From: Thermoflavifilum sp.
GTDB lineage: Bacteria; Bacteroidota; Bacteroidia; Chitinophagales; Chitinophagaceae
DNA length: 15,161 nt
Reading direction: 5' to 3'
Assembly (NCBI GenBank): GCA_019683625.1
Contig: JADGHY010000022.1
Location: 1-15,161, forward strand
The notes beneath the pieces were generated by a model, which did no database searches, was not told the origin of the DNA, and saw nothing but the letters and a program-made list of their open reading frames with translations. The first letter of the stretch is position 1; every line of letters starts with the position of its first letter. Shown here piece by piece: positions 7,422-15,118 of the stretch. Position numbers and translations under genes: made by a program.

Positions 7422-7889
7422 TCAAGGATTATGAGGGGGAGGTGGTGGCGGCGGAAATTGCCCCTGTCTTTCCGGATGAGTGGCTGCAACAGCCGGCTGA
7501 GCCTGGCCATGATGGCAACTGTAACAGGTGATTTTGGCATTCATATACACATCCACAAAATTGCCTTTTACCCCGAAGTATTTGCGGTTGATTTTCTTCA
7601 TCATTCGCATCATCTCGCGGGCTTCACGCTTTTCTGGCTTGGCATCTGAAGCAAAATCCATATCCCCATTAGATGTAGTCACGTGGCAGTTCGTGCATCG
7701 GAAGCCTAATGCATCACTAAAATCATGCATGATTTTGATAAGCGAAGCATGATCAATATCTTTAGGTAAAACTTTCAAATTCTGCGGATGGGCAGGTTGT
7801 GGCTGCTGGCCGGGACGCGTGAAGGCCATCCCCAGGCCCAGCAAGGAAAGGATCGCTATGAGGGCTAAAAACTGATGCCGATATTTCAT
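7422..7889 (-). CDS. Small c-type cytochrome with two CXXCH motifs (reaction-centre cytochrome c subunit-like fold)
   Basis: A 155-residue exported haem protein. An N-terminal hydrophobic signal (residues about 7-22, LALIAILSLLGLGMAF) has no lipobox Cys, so it is either cleaved or acts as an anchor. There are two covalent haem sites, CTNCH at 65-69 and CYSCHHG at 122-128. The spacing and surrounding sequence, with a helix DFSDALGFRC before the first site and a Met-rich helix MMRMMKKIN at 93-101 before the second, match the repeat of the photosynthetic reaction-centre cytochrome c subunit family. Non-photosynthetic Bacteroidota and Acidobacteriota carry short versions of it with unknown electron partners. 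The C-terminus is a run of seven prolines (146-152). It stands alone, convergent with the POTRA-barrel gene and divergent from adenine deaminase, so the context gives no redox partner. Confidence 0.85.
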   Translation of the reverse strand: MKYRHQFLALIAILSLLGLGMAFTRPGQQPQPAHPQNLKVLPKDIDHASLIKIMHDFSDALGFRCTNCHVTTSNGDMDFASDAKPEKREAREMMRMMKKINRKYFGVKGNFVDVYMNAKITCYSCHHGQAQPAVAATHPERQGQFPPPPPPPHNP

Positions 7890-7928
7890 AAACTTTAAAT
7901 TTCAGGCTAAAGTAAATATTCCATTGAA

Positions 7929-7986
7929 TTTGTTGCGACAAATAATTGGTTATTTTTTGGTTATGAGAGGCTCGGCCGCAAGAGCC
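7929..7986 (+). promoter_or_regulatory. Possible promoter and leader hairpin of ade
   Basis: In the 122-bp divergent gap, TTTG at 7929-7932 and TATTTTTTG at 7951-7959 are 18 bp apart and resemble a -33/-7 pair, although the -7 element has one extra base between TA and TTTG. The transcript would start near 7965. It would then open with a hairpin with stem GGCTC (7969-7973) and GAGCC (7982-7986) around an 8-nt loop. The near-palindrome TTGTTGCGACAA (7930-7941) overlaps the -33 box and could be an operator. The cytochrome side shows only a one-mismatch -7 element (CTAAAGTA on the plus strand, 7907-7914). Confidence 0.35.
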
Positions 7987-8011
7987 AACATCAGCATGAA
8001 ATGAGGCAAAC

Positions 8012-9652
8012 ATGGATGCCAGTTTTTCGATAAGTGGAAATATTGTGGATGTATTGCACCGGCGCATATTTGCCGGGACGCTGGAGATAGCTGACGGGCA
8101 GATTGTCCGCATTCGGGAAGACAATACCATTTACGGGCAATACATTTGCCCGGGATTTATTGATGCGCACGTGCATGTGGAAAGCTCCCTGCTCACCCCT
8201 GCCGAATTTGCCCGCTTAGCAGTGGTTCACGGTACTGTGGCCACCGTTTCTGACCCGCACGAAATTGCCAATGTATTGGGATTGGCAGGGGTGGAATTCA
8301 TGCTGGAAAATGCTGCGCAGGTGCCTTTCAAGTTTTTCTTTGGTGCACCCAGCTGCGTGCCGGCCACGGCATTTGAAACTGCCGGTGCAACACTCGATGC
8401 CCAGGTAGTGGAGCAATTGCTCCAGCGAAAAGATATCTGGTATTTGAGCGAGATGATGAATTTCCCCGGTGTCCTGCATCAGGATCCTGAGGTGATGAAA
8501 AAAATTGCCCTGGCCAGGCAATATGGCAAACCCGTGGATGGCCATGCTCCAGGCTTAAGAGGGCAACAGGCTCAGCAGTATGCAGCCGCAGGCATCAGCA
8601 CCGATCATGAATGTACCTCCCTGGAAGAAGCCCGGGATAAACTGGATGCAGGCATGCATATCCTGATCCGGGAAGGTAGCGCAGCCCGCAATTTCGATGC
8701 CTTGATCCCCTTGTTAAAGACTTTCCCCAATCGCATCATGTTTTGCAGCGATGACAAACATCCCGATAGCCTGGTGCTAGGGCATATCAACGAATTGGTG
8801 AAAAGAGCCCTGGCAAAGGGACAGGCCCTGTTCGACGTGTTGCAGGCGGCTTGCCTGAATCCGGTACAACATTACCATTTGCCTGTGGGCCAACTCCAGC
8901 TGGGCGATCCGGCAGATTTTATCGTCATTGACAATTTTGAACGGCTGCACGTCCTGGCAACTTATGTGCAAGGCAAATGCGTGGCTCAACAAGGGAAATC
9001 ACTTATTCCGTCCATTCCCACCCGCGCCGTTAACCAGTTTCATACCCCCAGGCTTAAACAGGAAGACCTGGAAGTAAGAGCGCCTTCCGGCAGCTCCTGC
9101 ACCATTCGGGTGATGGAAGCCTTTGACGGCCAAATCGTTACCGGAGCAACCCAGGCCATCGCCCGGGTTCACGATGGTAAAATCGTCGCTGATCCCCAAC
9201 AGGATATCCTGAAAATCGTGGTCGTCAATCGGTATAAACCTGCCCGCCCTGCCGTGGCCTTTGTGAAAGGATTCGGGCTCAAACGGGGAGCCATTGCTTC
9301 TTCCGTGGCCCACGACAGCCATAACCTGATCGCCGTGGGCACTCAGGATGATATGATTCTGAAAGCCATCCAGGCCATTATCCCCCATGGCGGCGGACTT
9401 AGCGTAGTACATGAGCAAAAACAACTGGTGCTTCCTCTTCCCGTAGCCGGATTGATGAGTATAGAAGATGGGTATGCCGTAGCCCGGAAATATGAACAGC
9501 TCGATGCGGAAGCCAAAGGCCTGGGATCTAAATTGCGCGCTCCGTTTATGACGCTTTCATTTATGGCCTTGCTGGTGATTCCCAAGCTCAAACTAAGCGA
9601 TCAGGGATTATTCGATGGAGAGCAATTTCAGTTTACCAGCTTAATCGCCTGA
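8012..9652 (+). CDS. ade: Adenine deaminase (AdeC type)
   Basis: Converts adenine to hypoxanthine and ammonia in purine salvage; cytoplasmic, amidohydrolase superfamily with a bound divalent metal pair. The protein is 546 residues, slightly shorter than the E. coli (588) and B. subtilis (577) enzymes. The metal-binding motif HVH is at 53-55 within PGFIDAHVHVESS, followed by the family signature TVSDPHEIANV (78-88), GHAPG (177-181), DHECTS (198-203) and the catalytic CSDDKHPD (245-252). The C-terminal domain typical of AdeC, beyond the TIM barrel, is present (VKGFGLKRG, VAHDSHNLIAVG, near residues 415-445). The N-terminal ATG leads straight into the small beta-sandwich domain. The gene is monocistronic here: divergent from the cytochrome and convergent with the ClC gene, whose stop lies 2 bp away. 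Confidence 0.95.
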   Translation: MDASFSISGNIVDVLHRRIFAGTLEIADGQIVRIREDNTIYGQYICPGFIDAHVHVESSLLTPAEFARLAVVHGTVATVSDPHEIANVLGLAGVEFMLENAAQVPFKFFFGAPSCVPATAFETAGATLDAQVVEQLLQRKDIWYLSEMMNFPGVLHQDPEVMKKIALARQYGKPVDGHAPGLRGQQAQQYAAAGISTDHECTSLEEARDKLDAGMHILIREGSAARNFDALIPLLKTFPNRIMFCSDDKHPDSLVLGHINELVKRALAKGQALFDVLQAACLNPVQHYHLPVGQLQLGDPADFIVIDNFERLHVLATYVQGKCVAQQGKSLIPSIPTRAVNQFHTPRLKQEDLEVRAPSGSSCTIRVMEAFDGQIVTGATQAIARVHDGKIVADPQQDILKIVVVNRYKPARPAVAFVKGFGLKRGAIASSVAHDSHNLIAVGTQDDMILKAIQAIIPHGGGLSVVHEQKQLVLPLPVAGLMSIEDGYAVARKYEQLDAEAKGLGSKLRAPFMTLSFMALLVIPKLKLSDQGLFDGEQFQFTSLIA

Positions 9653-9654
9653 TC

Positions 9655-11604
9655 TCATACATCAGTACGGGTGGAAGTCTTCTTCATGCGTTCCCGCTCC
9701 CAGCCCAGCAACTCCCTGCCTTTCAACACAATCTGAATGCCCTTGCGTTTTAACCAAATGGAGCGTTGAAACAGGCTTTCCTCCTGTTTCCGCTTATGAT
9801 ATGCTGCTACAATATTCTGGTAGGTGATTAAGCCTATGACCTCATTGCTCATGGGATCGACAACAGGTACCACATCTGTCTGGCATTCATCCATGGCATC
9901 CACGGCTGCACTCAACGGATCATGAGGTGAAACGGCACAGATTTCTTTTTGCACCAGTTGCACAATCGGCGTATCGGGTGCATAATCGTGGCTGAAAATA
10001 TCTTTTCTCCGCACAATGCCCAATAATTTTTCCTGTGCATCTACCACCACAAAGCAAGTCATAGTAGTGGCAAAGGCATTGTTTTTAATCCATTCCTTGG
10101 CATCCCGGATCGTGTTGTAGGCACTCAACACATTTACGGCTTCTCCAATCACATCTTTCACCAGCACCCGCTGCAAAATATCCGGCTCATAAGTATCCGG
10201 CGAATGAATGCCTCTGCGTTCAATTTTTTCGGTAAGGATAGTGCCTTTCATCAGGAAAAATGATACGGTATAGGCAGCCGTACAGGCACCCAATACCGGC
10301 AACAAACCATGAAGCTGGCCGGTAGTTTCTACCACAAATATGATGGAGGTGAGTAATGCCCGGGTGGCCCCGGCAAACATGGCAGCCATACCTACCAGGG
10401 CGCAAATGGGCATTTGAAGAGGTAAGTCCGGGAAAAAATGCAACAACAAAAATCCCAATAACGTACCTAATCCTCCACCAATGGTAAACAAGGGTGCAAG
10501 CGTACCCCCGGAGGTGCCCGTGCCCAGCGAAATAAACCAGGAGATGTATTTCAACAGGAACAGGGTTAGCATCACGGAAATACTTACATGCCCTGAGAGC
10601 AACAGGCGAATATTGTCATACCCCACGCCCATGGTGGATGGGGCAAAATAGCCGATAACACCCACCACCACAGCTCCTATGGCCGGCCACCACATCCAAT
10701 GGATATGGGTTTTCCCAAACAAATCCTCCACCCAATAGACGCTCTTCGACACAAAGGCAGCAATCACGCCCACTACCAAACCCATGAGCAAATACACCGT
10801 CAAAGCCAAGCCATTCGCCTCCGGTATAGCCGGCATAGCAAATATGGGTGTTTGTTCAAACAAGATGAAATGCATCACATCGGCTGTTGCACAGCTTAGT
10901 GTCACCGGGATAAGCGAACGAGGGGAAAATTCAAACAACAACAGTTCTACGGCAAGCAAAACAGAAGCCAGCGGACTGCCGAAGATAGCCGTCATTCCTG
11001 CTGCAGCGCCTGCGGCCAGCATAATCTTGCGCTCATTGTCGGTAATGCGCATGATCTGGCCGGCTAGCGAGCCTAATGCACCTCCTGTAGAGATGATGGG
11101 ACCTTCTGCCCCAAAAGGGCCCCCGCTGCCTATGGAAACAGCTGCAGAAAGAGGCTTCAAAAACGTGAGGATAGGCGGTACCTTGCTTCGCCCCGTCAGG
11201 ATGCGTTCCATGGCTTCGGGTATCCCATGCCCGCGAATGCCGGGAGAGCCATAACGGGCCATCAAACCCACCACCAACCCTCCCGCAACGGGCATCAATA
11301 TCGTCAGCCAACCCATCACCCTGTTGGTGGGTGCTGCATCAGCCAGGGAAAATCGACCGTAAAAACAAAGATTGGTGAAAAAATTAATCAGCCATATCAT
11401 CACCTTGGCCATGAAGCCAATGAGTATGGCATTGAAAATTGCCTGTAAAGTCAGGTAAATGACCCGCTGAGAAAGCCCGCTGCGAGGAACAGCCAGCAAC
11501 TTGCCCTGTGCCTCCCTAAGCCCTTCAAAACTGGTGGCTACCGGTATCGACTGGCTCTTGGATGGACCCGCATGCCCTTCGGCATGAGCATGGATATCAG
11601 ACAT
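9655..11604 (-). CDS. ClC-family anion channel/transporter with C-terminal CBS pair
   Basis: A 649-residue inner-membrane protein that would conduct or exchange chloride or a related anion. The ClC membrane core spans about 45-455. The three anion-pore motifs are GHGIPE (125-130), GAEGP (165-169, with the external gating Glu at 167) and GGTLAP (366-371). Two CBS domains follow at about 484-540 and 551-605; such domains usually bind adenine nucleotides and regulate gating. The position matching the internal proton glutamate E203 of E. coli ClC is Leu (VE-L at 219-221), and the position of the central Tyr445 appears to be Leu457, so proton coupling may be lost or rerouted. The N-terminus (HAHAEGHAGP) is His-rich and hydrophilic. 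The start codon overlaps a 12-bp palindrome ATGCTTAAGCAT (11603-11614). It is co-oriented with the upstream two-helix protein gene and anmK. Confidence 0.92.
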   Translation of the reverse strand: MSDIHAHAEGHAGPSKSQSIPVATSFEGLREAQGKLLAVPRSGLSQRVIYLTLQAIFNAILIGFMAKVMIWLINFFTNLCFYGRFSLADAAPTNRVMGWLTILMPVAGGLVVGLMARYGSPGIRGHGIPEAMERILTGRSKVPPILTFLKPLSAAVSIGSGGPFGAEGPIISTGGALGSLAGQIMRITDNERKIMLAAGAAAGMTAIFGSPLASVLLAVELLLFEFSPRSLIPVTLSCATADVMHFILFEQTPIFAMPAIPEANGLALTVYLLMGLVVGVIAAFVSKSVYWVEDLFGKTHIHWMWWPAIGAVVVGVIGYFAPSTMGVGYDNIRLLLSGHVSISVMLTLFLLKYISWFISLGTGTSGGTLAPLFTIGGGLGTLLGFLLLHFFPDLPLQMPICALVGMAAMFAGATRALLTSIIFVVETTGQLHGLLPVLGACTAAYTVSFFLMKGTILTEKIERRGIHSPDTYEPDILQRVLVKDVIGEAVNVLSAYNTIRDAKEWIKNNAFATTMTCFVVVDAQEKLLGIVRRKDIFSHDYAPDTPIVQLVQKEICAVSPHDPLSAAVDAMDECQTDVVPVVDPMSNEVIGLITYQNIVAAYHKRKQEESLFQRSIWLKRKGIQIVLKGRELLGWERERMKKTSTRTDV

Positions 11605-11620
11605 GCTTAAGCATTAAAAA

Positions 11621-11628
11621 GAAAGATA
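11621..11628 (-). promoter_or_regulatory. Possible -7 element of the ClC gene
   Basis: On the minus strand this reads TATCTTTC, one mismatch from TAnnTTTG, 16 bp before the ClC start codon. No well-spaced -33 box is evident. It would allow transcription separate from the upstream membrane protein gene, which ends 131 bp away. Confidence 0.3.
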
Positions 11629-11735
11629 GAATTCAACTATCTGCCCGCCTATCAACAGGCCAAGCTACCTCCCGGACAAAACCATGTTTTTCAGCATCCC
11701 AATTATACGCTGCCCCGGTATTTTCCCCGGTTCAT

Positions 11736-12059
11736 TCACGGCGAAGAGGAAGATGACATCTTCTTTTTCAGCTGCAATATGGTATAACGCTGCTCATTTT
11801 TTTCCCATTGCATCACACTGCGCAGGATAGCCACAAACACGGCAATCATCAGCGCACCTCCAATGATGAGCACCAGATCGCCATGGGTCACCAGGGCACG
11901 ATCGCGCCAACCATCTACCAGAAAATAAGTGATCATCAACAGGCCAAACATCAACCCTATCATTAGGTTGGGCCCCAAGCGGTACCGCCATTTGGGGATG
12001 ATCGTGCGCACCTTTTCCCAGTAAGCCAGAAAATCTTCCTCTTGTGTGGTGAGCATCAT
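11736..12059 (-). CDS. Two-helix membrane protein of unknown function, 107 aa
   Basis: No family is recognised. The product has an acidic then basic N-terminal segment (MLTTQEEDFLAYWEKVRTIIPKW starts here), two hydrophobic helices at about 31-49 (LMIGLMFGLLMITYFLV) and 62-80 (LVLIIGGALMIAVFVAIL), a short loop VDGWRDRALVTHGD between them, and a basic C-terminus with QLKKKM ending in five serines and a proline. Charges predict both ends in the cytoplasm. The second codon is also ATG (12056), so the start is ambiguous by one residue. It has an exact TAnnTTTG element 17 bp upstream and lies 69 bp downstream of anmK and 131 bp upstream of the ClC gene, all on one strand. Helix pattern and promoter argue that it is real. 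Confidence 0.75.
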   Translation of the reverse strand: MMLTTQEEDFLAYWEKVRTIIPKWRYRLGPNLMIGLMFGLLMITYFLVDGWRDRALVTHGDLVLIIGGALMIAVFVAILRSVMQWEKNEQRYTILQLKKKMSSSSSP

Positions 12060-12075
12060 GCAACAAGCTGATGAA

Positions 12076-12083
12076 CAAATATA
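12076..12083 (-). promoter_or_regulatory. -7 promoter element of the two-helix membrane protein gene
   Basis: On the minus strand TATATTTG is an exact match to TAnnTTTG and lies 16 bp before the ATG at 12059. This gives the small gene its own promoter in the 69-bp gap after anmK. No TTG is seen at the normal -33 distance. Confidence 0.5.
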
Positions 12084-12128
12084 GCCAAAAGAAGCGGAAA
12101 ACGAGGCTCTGGGGGATGCATCTTAAGT

Positions 12129-13232
12129 TTAAGGTTGATGGCCAATCCACAAGGCTCCTCCAATGCCATCATATTTTGCCCCCGTGACCGATGCTAAGGT
12201 GGTGCTTTCTTCCCGCCATCGCCTCACCCCCAGAAAAGCCATGATGAGGGCCTCTTTGAATTTTACCGTCTCTGCATCCGGCACCACCACGCGGATTTCC
12301 AAGGGCCGTAGCATTTCCTGAATACAGGAAACCAGATACCGATGAAATGCGCCACCCCCGGTCACCAGCAGGGAAGCCGGGCCCCTGGCTTCGGCTACTT
12401 GTTGCTGCGTGAGTTCAATGGCACGGGCTACCTGCAAGGCAATATGGGTACAATAGGTAGCCAGCCGATCTTCTGGAGAAATTTCTGCTGTTTCAAGCAA
12501 AGGCCATACCTCGGTAGCCACCCACTCATTAGCCAAGGATTTAGGGAAGGGCATTGCATAATAAGGCAACGCATTCAGCCGCTCCAGAAGAGGTTTCTGG
12601 ACATGGCCTCGCGCGGCCAACTCGCCATCACGGTCATAAGGCTGATGCCTGAGCATGGCCAGCCGATTGAGGATTTGATTGGCCGGACAAACATCGAAAG
12701 CAATGGACGTGGTTGCGCCATGAAAGCTCAGGTTGGCAATACCTCCGATGTTTAAAAACCAGGAATACCCGGGGAAAAGATATTTTTCGCCCACCGGCAC
12801 AATGGGAGCCCCTTGTCCACCCAGCGACACATCCAGCATCCGCAGCTCGGTGACCACCGGAAGCCCGGTCATGGCCGCAATTACAGCCCCATTGCCCAGC
12901 TGATCACTCCATCCTTCAGCCGGCCGATGAAAACCCGTGTGCCCGTGTGAACCAATTAAGTCAACCCTGTAATGCAAGCCATATTTTTCCACAAATGCCA
13001 GAATGCATTCCCCGATGAATTTGCCCATTGCCACATCCAGGCGTTTATAGGACAATGCATCCAGATGCGGAATCTGTTTCAGCTGTGACAGCAATGCCGG
13101 TGGATAGGAAAAGCATTCGGCTGCTTCGAGATAATATTCCCATTTCCCTCCTTTCTCATGAAAAGGCACATATACCACATCCAAACCGTCGGCTGAACTT
13201 CCCGACATCACCCCTATGGCTTTGTAAATCAT
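12129..13232 (-). CDS. anmK: Anhydro-N-acetylmuramic acid kinase AnmK
   Basis: Cytoplasmic sugar kinase that hydrolyses the 1,6-anhydro ring of anhydroMurNAc and phosphorylates it to MurNAc-6-phosphate in peptidoglycan recycling. The 367-residue length matches E. coli AnmK (369). Motifs: the phosphate-binding GVMSGSSADGLD (7-18), GSHGHTGFHRP (94-104), GNGAVIA (113-119), NIGGIANLS (161-169), FDVCPAN (179-185, where D180 is the expected catalytic base), DRDGELAARG (200-209), and the ATP-site VTGGGAFHRYL. The variants GSSADG and FDVCPAN, instead of GTSLDG and FDTGPGN, are as remembered from Bacteroidota homologues. No murQ or anhydro-muropeptide permease gene is in the window. A well-formed promoter lies directly upstream, so it is probably transcribed alone or as the first gene of the leftward group. 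Confidence 0.94.
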   Translation of the reverse strand: MIYKAIGVMSGSSADGLDVVYVPFHEKGGKWEYYLEAAECFSYPPALLSQLKQIPHLDALSYKRLDVAMGKFIGECILAFVEKYGLHYRVDLIGSHGHTGFHRPAEGWSDQLGNGAVIAAMTGLPVVTELRMLDVSLGGQGAPIVPVGEKYLFPGYSWFLNIGGIANLSFHGATTSIAFDVCPANQILNRLAMLRHQPYDRDGELAARGHVQKPLLERLNALPYYAMPFPKSLANEWVATEVWPLLETAEISPEDRLATYCTHIALQVARAIELTQQQVAEARGPASLLVTGGGAFHRYLVSCIQEMLRPLEIRVVVPDAETVKFKEALIMAFLGVRRWREESTTLASVTGAKYDGIGGALWIGHQP

Positions 13233-13248
13233 GCCTGTTCGTTTCGGG

Positions 13249-13283
13249 CAAAAATACCGGATTCTGAGGCTTCAGCGGCAAAA
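13249..13283 (-). promoter_or_regulatory. Promoter of anmK (-33 TTTTG, -7 TATTTTTG)
   Basis: On the minus strand the -7 element TATTTTTG (13249-13256) is an exact TAnnTTTG, and TTTTG (13279-13283) lies 22 bp upstream, close to the usual spacing of the Bacteroidota housekeeping promoter. The ATG is 16 bp downstream of the -7 element. This is the best -33/-7 pair in the window. Confidence 0.6.
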
Positions 13284-13320
13284 CAGCCCTTCTGAAAAAA
13301 GGAATTTGTATTTTGCTGCC

Positions 13321-13989
13321 ATGATTGCCGGACAACCCACCATCATTAATCTAAGCAAGCAACATTCGATTTTGAGCGAATGGATTTATGAAATTCGTTC
13401 GGTAGATATCCAAACCGACCGGATGCGTTTTCGCAAAAACCTGGAACGCATTGCAGAAATAGCCGCTTTTGAAATTAGCAAGCATCTCCCCTATGTGAAA
13501 AAGACCTGTATCACCCCACTGGGACATGCTACTTGCTATGTGTTGGAACAGCAACCCGTTGTGGCCACCATCCTCCGGGCGGGGCTGCCCATGCATCAGG
13601 GCTTGTTGAATTATTTTGACAAGGCCGATAATGCTTTTATTTCTGCATACCGCAAACATCACCACGACGGATCATTTCACATTAACCTGGAATACCTTTC
13701 CTGTCCTCCGTTGGATGGCCGGTATCTGATCATCTGCGATCCCATGCTGGCCACTGGTTCTTCTCTGGTCAAATCCATTCAACTCCTGCTCGAGTCGGGC
13801 CAGCCGGCTCAAATTCACGTAGTATCTGCCATTGCCTGCACCGTGGGCATAGACCTTCTGCGGAAGCATATTCCTCAGGCCTTCGTCTGGGCTGGTGATA
13901 TTGATGAGGAGCTCACAGCAAAAGGCTATATCGTTCCCGGGCTGGGTGACGCAGGTGATCTGGCCTTTGGCAGCAAACAACAACAATAA
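13321..13989 (+). CDS. upp: Uracil phosphoribosyltransferase
   Basis: Cytoplasmic pyrimidine salvage enzyme: uracil + PRPP gives UMP + pyrophosphate. From ATG 13321 the protein is 222 residues, near the family norm of about 208-220. The region LRAGLPMHQGLL (85-96) is the conserved substrate loop, DPMLATGSS (140-148) is the PRPP-binding signature, and GLGDAGDLAFG (207-217) is the uracil-binding C-terminal motif. The frame is open upstream to ATG 13231, but that extension would overlap anmK, is basic and low in conservation, and includes the anmK promoter, so it is rejected. The N-terminus here (MIAGQPTIINLSKQHSIL) gives the usual short lead before the first helix. It is divergent from anmK and followed closely by the PorP/SprF gene. 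Confidence 0.95.
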   Translation: MIAGQPTIINLSKQHSILSEWIYEIRSVDIQTDRMRFRKNLERIAEIAAFEISKHLPYVKKTCITPLGHATCYVLEQQPVVATILRAGLPMHQGLLNYFDKADNAFISAYRKHHHDGSFHINLEYLSCPPLDGRYLIICDPMLATGSSLVKSIQLLLESGQPAQIHVVSAIACTVGIDLLRKHIPQAFVWAGDIDEELTAKGYIVPGLGDAGDLAFGSKQQQ

Positions 13990-14028
13990 TTTTTGAGATT
14001 TTTAGTTAGATTTAAGATAAAATTTTAC

Positions 14029-15063
14029 GTGAATAAGGTGTGGACAGCTCTACCTGCTCGCCTTGCGGGATTATGCATTTGCCTTGTGGTGACGGTTGAA
14101 TCCCGAGCACAAGATCCGCACTTTACCCAGTTTTTCGCCTCTCCCCTCACGCTGAATCCGGCTAATACAGGGCTTTTTTCAGGCATAGGACGCATCGCCG
14201 CCAATTACCGCAGCCAATGGGGCAGCATTGCCACTCCCTTTGTGACGGGCACACTATCGGCCGATTTTCAGCTGCTGCCCAACCTTGTCCCTGCAAACGA
14301 TATTTTGGGAGTGGGGGCATTGCTGCTATACGACCAAACGGGTGGCGGAGGCCTGAAAACAGAATATGCCGCTGTTTCTGTGGCCTATCATAAAGCTCTG
14401 GATATGGACGGCAACATTACCTTAGGTGTGGGTGGACAATTGGCTGTTGTACAGAAAAGGATTGATTTTTCTAAACTCATCTTTGAGGATCAGCTTACCA
14501 GCAACGGCTTTGATCCTACCCTGCCGAGCGGCGAATATATTCCTAATGCCAGCATCACCTATCCGGATTATGACGTGGGTTTGATTTACAATCAGCTGAT
14601 CGGACAGTGGTCGAGCTTTTATGCAGGCCTTTCCTATTATCACATTTCCCAGCCCCACGAATCTTTTCTGGGTGCCAATTATCACCTGCATTCCCGGTTT
14701 ACAGTCCATGGAGGCGGAGTGATTGGCTTTAATGCTTCAACCGGCTTTTACCTCAGCGGATTGTTTATGAAACAGGGTAGCGCCACAGAAATTGCCATCG
14801 GAGGGGCCCTGGGCTTGCTGGTGAATGGCCTGCCCGAAACACCTACCGTATTTTACGTGGGCAGCTGGTATCGCTACCGGGATGCAGTGAACCCTTATGT
14901 GGGCCTGCAAGTCAATAATGTACAGGTGGGCATCACTTACGACGTGAATACCTCCAGCCTTCAGGCTGCCTCCCTGCATCGCGGAGGCATGGAGATTTCT
15001 GTGATTTATACCTACCCACCACCCGGACCGAATTTGAAGCGATACAAATGCCCAAGATTTTAA
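14029..15063 (+). CDS. PorP/SprF family type IX secretion system membrane protein
   Basis: An outer-membrane barrel protein of the PorP/SprF family, which works with the Bacteroidota type IX secretion system; SprF in particular helps export the gliding adhesin SprB. The chosen GTG start gives 344 residues with a signal peptide (hydrophobic LAGLCICLVVTV, likely cleavage ESRA|QD at 27/28). The family hallmark follows at once: QDPHFTQFF (28-36), NPANTG (43-48), YRSQW (60-64). The rest shows alternating barrel strands, and the protein ends in CPRF. A TTG at 13993 and a GTG at 14038 are alternative starts; the TTG would add a 12-residue basic lead and sit 3 bp after upp. These proteins are often encoded beside a very large secreted adhesin. 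The gene downstream is cut off by the window, so whether that holds here is open. Confidence 0.9.
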   Translation: MNKVWTALPARLAGLCICLVVTVESRAQDPHFTQFFASPLTLNPANTGLFSGIGRIAANYRSQWGSIATPFVTGTLSADFQLLPNLVPANDILGVGALLLYDQTGGGGLKTEYAAVSVAYHKALDMDGNITLGVGGQLAVVQKRIDFSKLIFEDQLTSNGFDPTLPSGEYIPNASITYPDYDVGLIYNQLIGQWSSFYAGLSYYHISQPHESFLGANYHLHSRFTVHGGGVIGFNASTGFYLSGLFMKQGSATEIAIGGALGLLVNGLPETPTVFYVGSWYRYRDAVNPYVGLQVNNVQVGITYDVNTSSLQAASLHRGGMEISVIYTYPPPGPNLKRYKCPRF

Positions 15064-15118
15064 ACGTATTATTATTTTTCATGTATGATTTTTATTTCTA
15101 AAATATTTTTACTTTGCT

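Noticed and set aside
7434..7457. Repetitive GGTGGTGGCGGCGG stretch as a tandem repeat
   Set aside because: It is the reverse complement of the codons for the proline run of the cytochrome, so it is explained by coding.
11603..11614. Perfect 12-bp palindrome ATGCTTAAGCAT at the ClC start codon as an operator
   Set aside because: It is short, single-copy and overlaps the start codon; no second site or flanking symmetry supports regulator binding.
13231..13320. 30-residue N-terminal extension of upp
   Set aside because: It overlaps the anmK start and promoter, is basic and unlike the family's N-terminus; ATG 13321 gives the expected length.
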